This document shows positions 59,850-64,000 of a stretch of DNA of 64,000 nucleotides, piece after piece. The notes under the pieces are model-generated. The model searched no databases and was not told the origin of the DNA. It saw nothing but the letters and a program-made list of their open reading frames with translations. Source of the DNA: Sweltsa coloradensis (lineage: Eukaryota; Arthropoda; Insecta; Plecoptera; Chloroperlidae). The translations under genes and the position numbers were made by a program. Numbering within the stretch: position 1 is the first letter of the stretch; the number at the start of each line of letters is the position of its first letter. The stretch covers positions 558,001 through 622,000 of the forward strand of contig JAMZAV010000053.1 of assembly GCA_024449915.1 (NCBI GenBank), written 5' to 3'.

Positions 59850-60150
59850 CTGTTTGGTGGAGGTGCCGGGTAAGATTACTAATGAAAAAGGTTCGTTGCT
59901 TATTCGCTAATTCAAAATGGTGGAATGCCGGATCATGCATTTTCAAACTTTCCGGGGAGGTATCACCTTATACCCTAACCTGCAGGCTCACCAAAATATT
60001 CTGTATCATCCTTGTTGAAGGGTAGGCCTATGCCAATAAAAAACGCATGTCAATCGGACGTCGTGTTTGGTTTGTATCATGAGAATGACATACCTACAGA
60101 CGGTCGGACATAAAAGTGATGCTTATATGAGGGCCTAACTCCCTACTAAT
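59850..60150 (+). repeat. GGTGGAGGTGCCGGG repeat, fullest copy
   Basis: It starts TTTGGTGGAGGTGCCGGGTA, then has GTATCATCCTTGTTGAAGGG, GCATGTCAATCGGACGTCGT, AAAAGTGATGC, and ends GGCCTAACTCCCTACTAATA. It pairs with 10555-10745 and 46775-46985. Class unknown. Confidence 0.65.
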
Positions 60151-60361
60151 AATAACATGTATACACATACACAGATTTCGAATAATCTCGGACATCCGTA
60201 TATTGCACCCTATAACAGGTTTAATTCCCACGATATAAAATTAAATATATATATACTGTCTGAATACTGTCTGTTTCAGTATTCTGTACTTTTGACAGTA
60301 AGTTGAAGCATCGAAGTGGTCACATCGTGCTAAGTTTAGAGTTGTTCTAAGTGTATATACG

Positions 60362-60560
60362 ATGGAACGAGGAAGCTCAGCGCTAGCATACGACGTTCTT
60401 ATCCAGAAGTCAGTGGTTCAATTCCAGCCACCAATAATAATAATAAGTTTTTCCCTAAGTTTTCCTCGCACAAAAAGCGAATGTTGTGTTAAGTTCAGCC
60501 TTCAGACGTTCTCCAAAGATATTCTCACACTCCATTCCTAGTTAATCACCACCTACGAAA
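60362..60560 (+). mobile_element. tRNA-type SINE copy
   Basis: AGTGGTTCAATTCCAGCCAC (B box), TTTCCCTAAGTTTTCCTCGC, and ATTCTCACACTCCATTCCTA, then GTTAATCACC match the family body. The final CCTGAAGAGGG is lost. Confidence 0.6.
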
Positions 60561-60569
60561 AAATTCATA

Positions 60570-63500
60570 TAATTAATACTTGTGGACAGTTATTATAGTA
60601 CTTTGTGTACGATGGAGGCCTCAATACCCTAAAAACATCTGCCCATACTTTTCCATGTTTTCAAGGATGTGCACATTCTCCATAGCTTTCTAGGTTATTT
60701 GAAGCTAATTGTTAATATTATTGTGTAAGACTATTTTATTGTTCATATAATAGCAAAAGTGGAATAAACTATGATACGCGCCATAAATGTAAATTACTAA
60801 GTAATTGGAGATTGTCTTACTCAATGAATAATGGTGTATTTATTTAAGCTAATTGCTATATGTGCAATTTTCGTAATCCATTTTACACACATCGTGATTT
60901 TTATAGGGTGGCACTCAGACCATTTAAACGAGTTTTATTCTAACAGTGAGGCACGGAAGTGTATTTCCTGACGTGTTCAACACGATATTCACGAGACACG
61001 GAACTTTTTTTATAATTCTGAATTAAATGTATTATTAAATAATAGAAGTGAAATTAGCACGGAAATTTCAAAGGGATGTTTTATTTTCTCTATTTAAACA
61101 ATTAATTTGGAGGCATCAAGGTTCAATATATAATAAATATATTGAAATCAAGGTAGAATCACACGTGCCCCAATATTAATGAATTGATACTTAATTTCTA
61201 ACGGTTTTACATGGATGGTATTGTATAGTGTGATGACTAGATTTTGTTAAATTATTTAACAAAATATAGATTAACTTTTTTCATGATCGTGCTTTTAAAA
61301 TGTATCAGTTACGAATAAAGATGGAAAAATATAGATAAGTAAGTAGATAAAAGATGAATTAAGAAAACTAATAACTTTTTGTATTTATAACGAACCCCAC
61401 ACAAATTATGCACAAGACCTGAAAACCAATGCAATAGGAACTGTTTGATAATTCAGATTAAATCATAACAAATAACAAATGTGTCATATAGTATCAATAA
61501 TTCAGGCATTACATTTTTGTCAATTGGTTTGTTTGAGGTGATGATTCCAAAGTATTGACAGGAGAACAGTGATGAATGAGAGATTTAATCTAAAAGTGAT
61601 ACAACAGATAATCGCCGGTGGCCACAAATTTACACTTTTCATTAGGACGGTTTGAGATCAAGGAAACGGGGGTTTTGTAATGTAATCTCCGACAAATGTG
61701 GATGTGCATTGGTAAATTTTCTTAAATTTGGTGGCCTTAAGCATAAGGCGAATTTCAATGATGAATAATACTTTGGATATGGCCACGAGTTGCGCTATTT
61801 GGCCAGCCTTATTGGGGTATCATAAAGTGCCAAGGCTAGATAATATGGCACAAATGCGTATGTTCAACAAAAATGCGAGAAAACTACTCTTTTGTGCATG
61901 TCCTTAACCTAATAGTCACGTGCCTGTGTGGAGGGGGGGGGGGGATTATAGTGTTGTAGGCCCTAGTACGAATATAGAGACATAAGATAAAAATGCTGCC
62001 AAGTAGAGATATTTGAAATATTTCAAAACGCCAATGCACTCAATTTTATAATTTTGACTTTACCTATAGGTTCAAAATAATTGAGGGGATTTCCCCCCCG
62101 TACTACACACCCAAGAAATATTATTTACTTTGGTATGCATTTAGATGACTGAGTACAACATGAGATGACTCTTCTTGTCACCTGTCCCACTTACATCTCT
62201 GAATAATATAATTTACATTGCAATCGTTCCTTTTCCCGAACAATTATCTTAATCAGTGCTGTAACCGTGATATTGTAAGTTACATCACATATAACATCAA
62301 CCGGTTTGTCTAGTATAAGAACACAACCCAGACTGCAGTCAATATGCTAATCATGATAATATGCTATATGCTTTTCCTAGTTTGTGAGAAAAATTCACCC
62401 CGGAAAGTTTACTATAGCTCTACTGTTTTATCTGCAAAGTTGATGCTGCTTTCACTGAATGGCTCGTAAGTTATTCATTATTTTATAGTTAGCTTTTCAC
62501 ACATGTCATAGGTCGTGTGAATGTCAGTAACACGTCATGTCAGCTAGACATGGCACGTTATTGTAACACCTTATTGAAAAAAACATTGATTGAATCACGT
62601 ACAGATACAAGATGGTTTCTAGTTGGAATTTCTCATTCAATTATAACATTAGTATGTACTCAGTATGCAGTATTATTAGCACTCATAGCTAGCGAACAAC
62701 AAGATGGTATTAAATTACAAATATTGAACATCACACAAATTGGAAATCAACCCAGAAATCAGAAAGAGAAAAATCATCTCAGCTAATAATTAATTCCTGG
62801 GTTGATTTCCATATTATCAGTTACACTCAAGACAGTGTTACCATAATAATGAAATTGAGGAATGAACATTTCACTGTTATTAAATATTGTATCACAAAAT
62901 TACATTGCCTTGACTTATATTTCCACTTTCCAGAAGTCATTAATGAACATGTGACAAATAAAAACAAACTCAAAGCAACACAGATTAGATAAAACATAAG
63001 ATAAGGCTACAAAAGACTGTATAAATACCATTATTCACAAAAAAGACTTCAAATTGAAAACATCACCACTAACTAATAAATGAATAAACAACATTAACCA
63101 GCTGTTTTTTTTTTAGCAAATTTCATGATGGTATATTCAATTAAAATGTGTTTTTTGTAATTAATTGAGACGTTTCCACCGACTGTTTAAGCCACCTGTT
63201 TTTACGTTGATTTCGTTTTATTGACTTGTTTCAAAAAATATTTATTAAATGAGAATTAAAAAAATTACATGTATGTAATAAAGTCCTTGCCTCTTCTACT
63301 GAGGAAACCTAGGGTTGCTGATGGTAATGTAATCCAGTCAACCTTGTGTATAACTTAACTTTGAGTGCAAGGCTAAATTTTTTTTTGATTGAAGAGATTG
63401 CACGATAATGAGACCATAAATATTTTCAAAATTGACCACTTTTCTTGAAGACCACACTGAAAAAAGTTTATATTTTAAGTGTATTTTGTTATCACACTTC

Positions 63501-63580
63501 CGCTTTAACTATACAGCAAGTGTATAATATGATCATATTTATTAATATAATAAATATTTAATTAATCAAATTCTGCTAAT
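60570..63580. other. AT-rich stretch, no supported feature
   Basis: A (G)n run lies at 61931-61943. An inverted pair, GGAAATCAACCCAG near 62742 and CTGGGTTGATTTCC near 62796, makes a small hairpin. The 89-codon open frame at 62517-62786 overlaps it and has no domain that I recognise. Confidence 0.4.
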
Positions 63581-63699
63581 TAATTTCATGCATGGTAGAA
63601 GACGCCAAGGCCTTCTGTATACTGTATCAGACCTATTACTAGAGCGTTTTCCATACTCCACAGTGATATCTTATCTAGCCATCAGCCGTTACTGCCTCG

Positions 63700-63900
63700 T
63701 CTCGCCCGTATCCTCTGATTTACCTCCCCTTGTCACAATTATCTCTAGTGTTGGGTTCGATTCCCGCCATCTAAAATCCTGAGTGAAAGTTTTCTCCTAA
63801 GTTTTCTTCAGTCGTGAAGATGAATGCTGAGTCTTTTTAAACAGCTATTGGGCATTGCACTCACAATTACCCTACACCTGAGAAAGATCAAAGTGAGTAA
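63700..63900 (+). mobile_element. tRNA-type SINE copy
   Basis: GTTGGGTTCGATTCCCGCCA (B box), AAAATCCTGAGTGAAAGTTT, TCTCCTAAGTTTTCTTCAGT, GATGAATGCTGAGTC and CACAATTACCCTACACCTGA match the family body in order. Confidence 0.7.
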
Positions 63901-64000
63901 CACTTATGTGTACTCTATTGCGGGTATCTTAGAGATAACCTGGTAAAGTTACAGGACTTTAAGAGTCTTCACGAGACATTCATGTATTCTGCACGCTCTT

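Noticed and set aside
62517..62786. 89-codon plus-strand frame
   Set aside because: No domain, and it overlaps a short inverted repeat; upstream context shows no splice or promoter signal that I would trust.

Overview
The window looks like AT-rich, repeat-dense nuclear DNA from an animal. It has spliced exons with GT-AG borders, tRNA-derived and 5S-derived SINEs, LINE fragments, palindromic MITEs, microsatellites and minisatellites, and no operons, bacterial genes, rRNA operon or CRISPR array. The species cannot be read from the sequence. The repeat mix fits an invertebrate, possibly an arthropod, but that is inference.

The one gene I can build lies on the minus strand and fills the left third. 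It runs from an ATG exon at 22052 down to an exon at 1158, and probably continues past the left edge. I recognise seven coding exons (21924-22052, 13333-13569, 12408-12488, 9732-9818, 7467-7559, 5325-5409, 1158-1244). Together they describe a secreted protein: a signal peptide, a charged Gln/Lys/Glu-rich helical region with a dibasic RRDKR site, then a run of short exons that each encode about 27-31 residues. Each short exon has a Gly/Ser/Asp-rich half, a hydrophobic LSLLTGVLG-like half and, except exon 6, a closing SSG. Exons 3, 4, 5 and 7 are phase 0 at both ends, so they can be duplicated or skipped without a frame change. I do not recognise the family.

The most striking observation is that two introns of this gene start with a minisatellite built from the end of the preceding exon plus its 5' splice site. 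About 29 decayed units of 45-60 bp follow exon 6 (3785-5365), and about a dozen follow exon 2 (12760-13333). The gene therefore carries arrays of decoy or alternative splice donors. In exon 6 the unit that abuts the exon has a 2-base insertion, which shifts the frame at the donor or leads into a TAG stop, whereas other units in the array still hold the in-frame exon end. Exons 4 and 5 are a recent duplicate pair whose similarity extends into the flanking intron.

The rest (about 22-64 kb) shows no convincing host coding exon. It holds at least three SINE types (a tRNA type with a CCTGAAGAGGG-like tail, a tRNA type headed CCGTCTCGGT, and a 5S-rRNA-headed type), several MITE-like elements with long inverted repeats (mariner-like with TA target sites, hAT-like with CAGGGGTGG ends, and unclassified palindromes), a family with GGATGAGCG ends present in five or more copies, broken reverse transcriptase pieces at 30.5 and 44.8 kb, a possible Ty3/Gypsy RNase H end at 27.6 kb, a satellite-like array at 35.3-36.8 kb, and long AT-rich stretches in which I see nothing definite.
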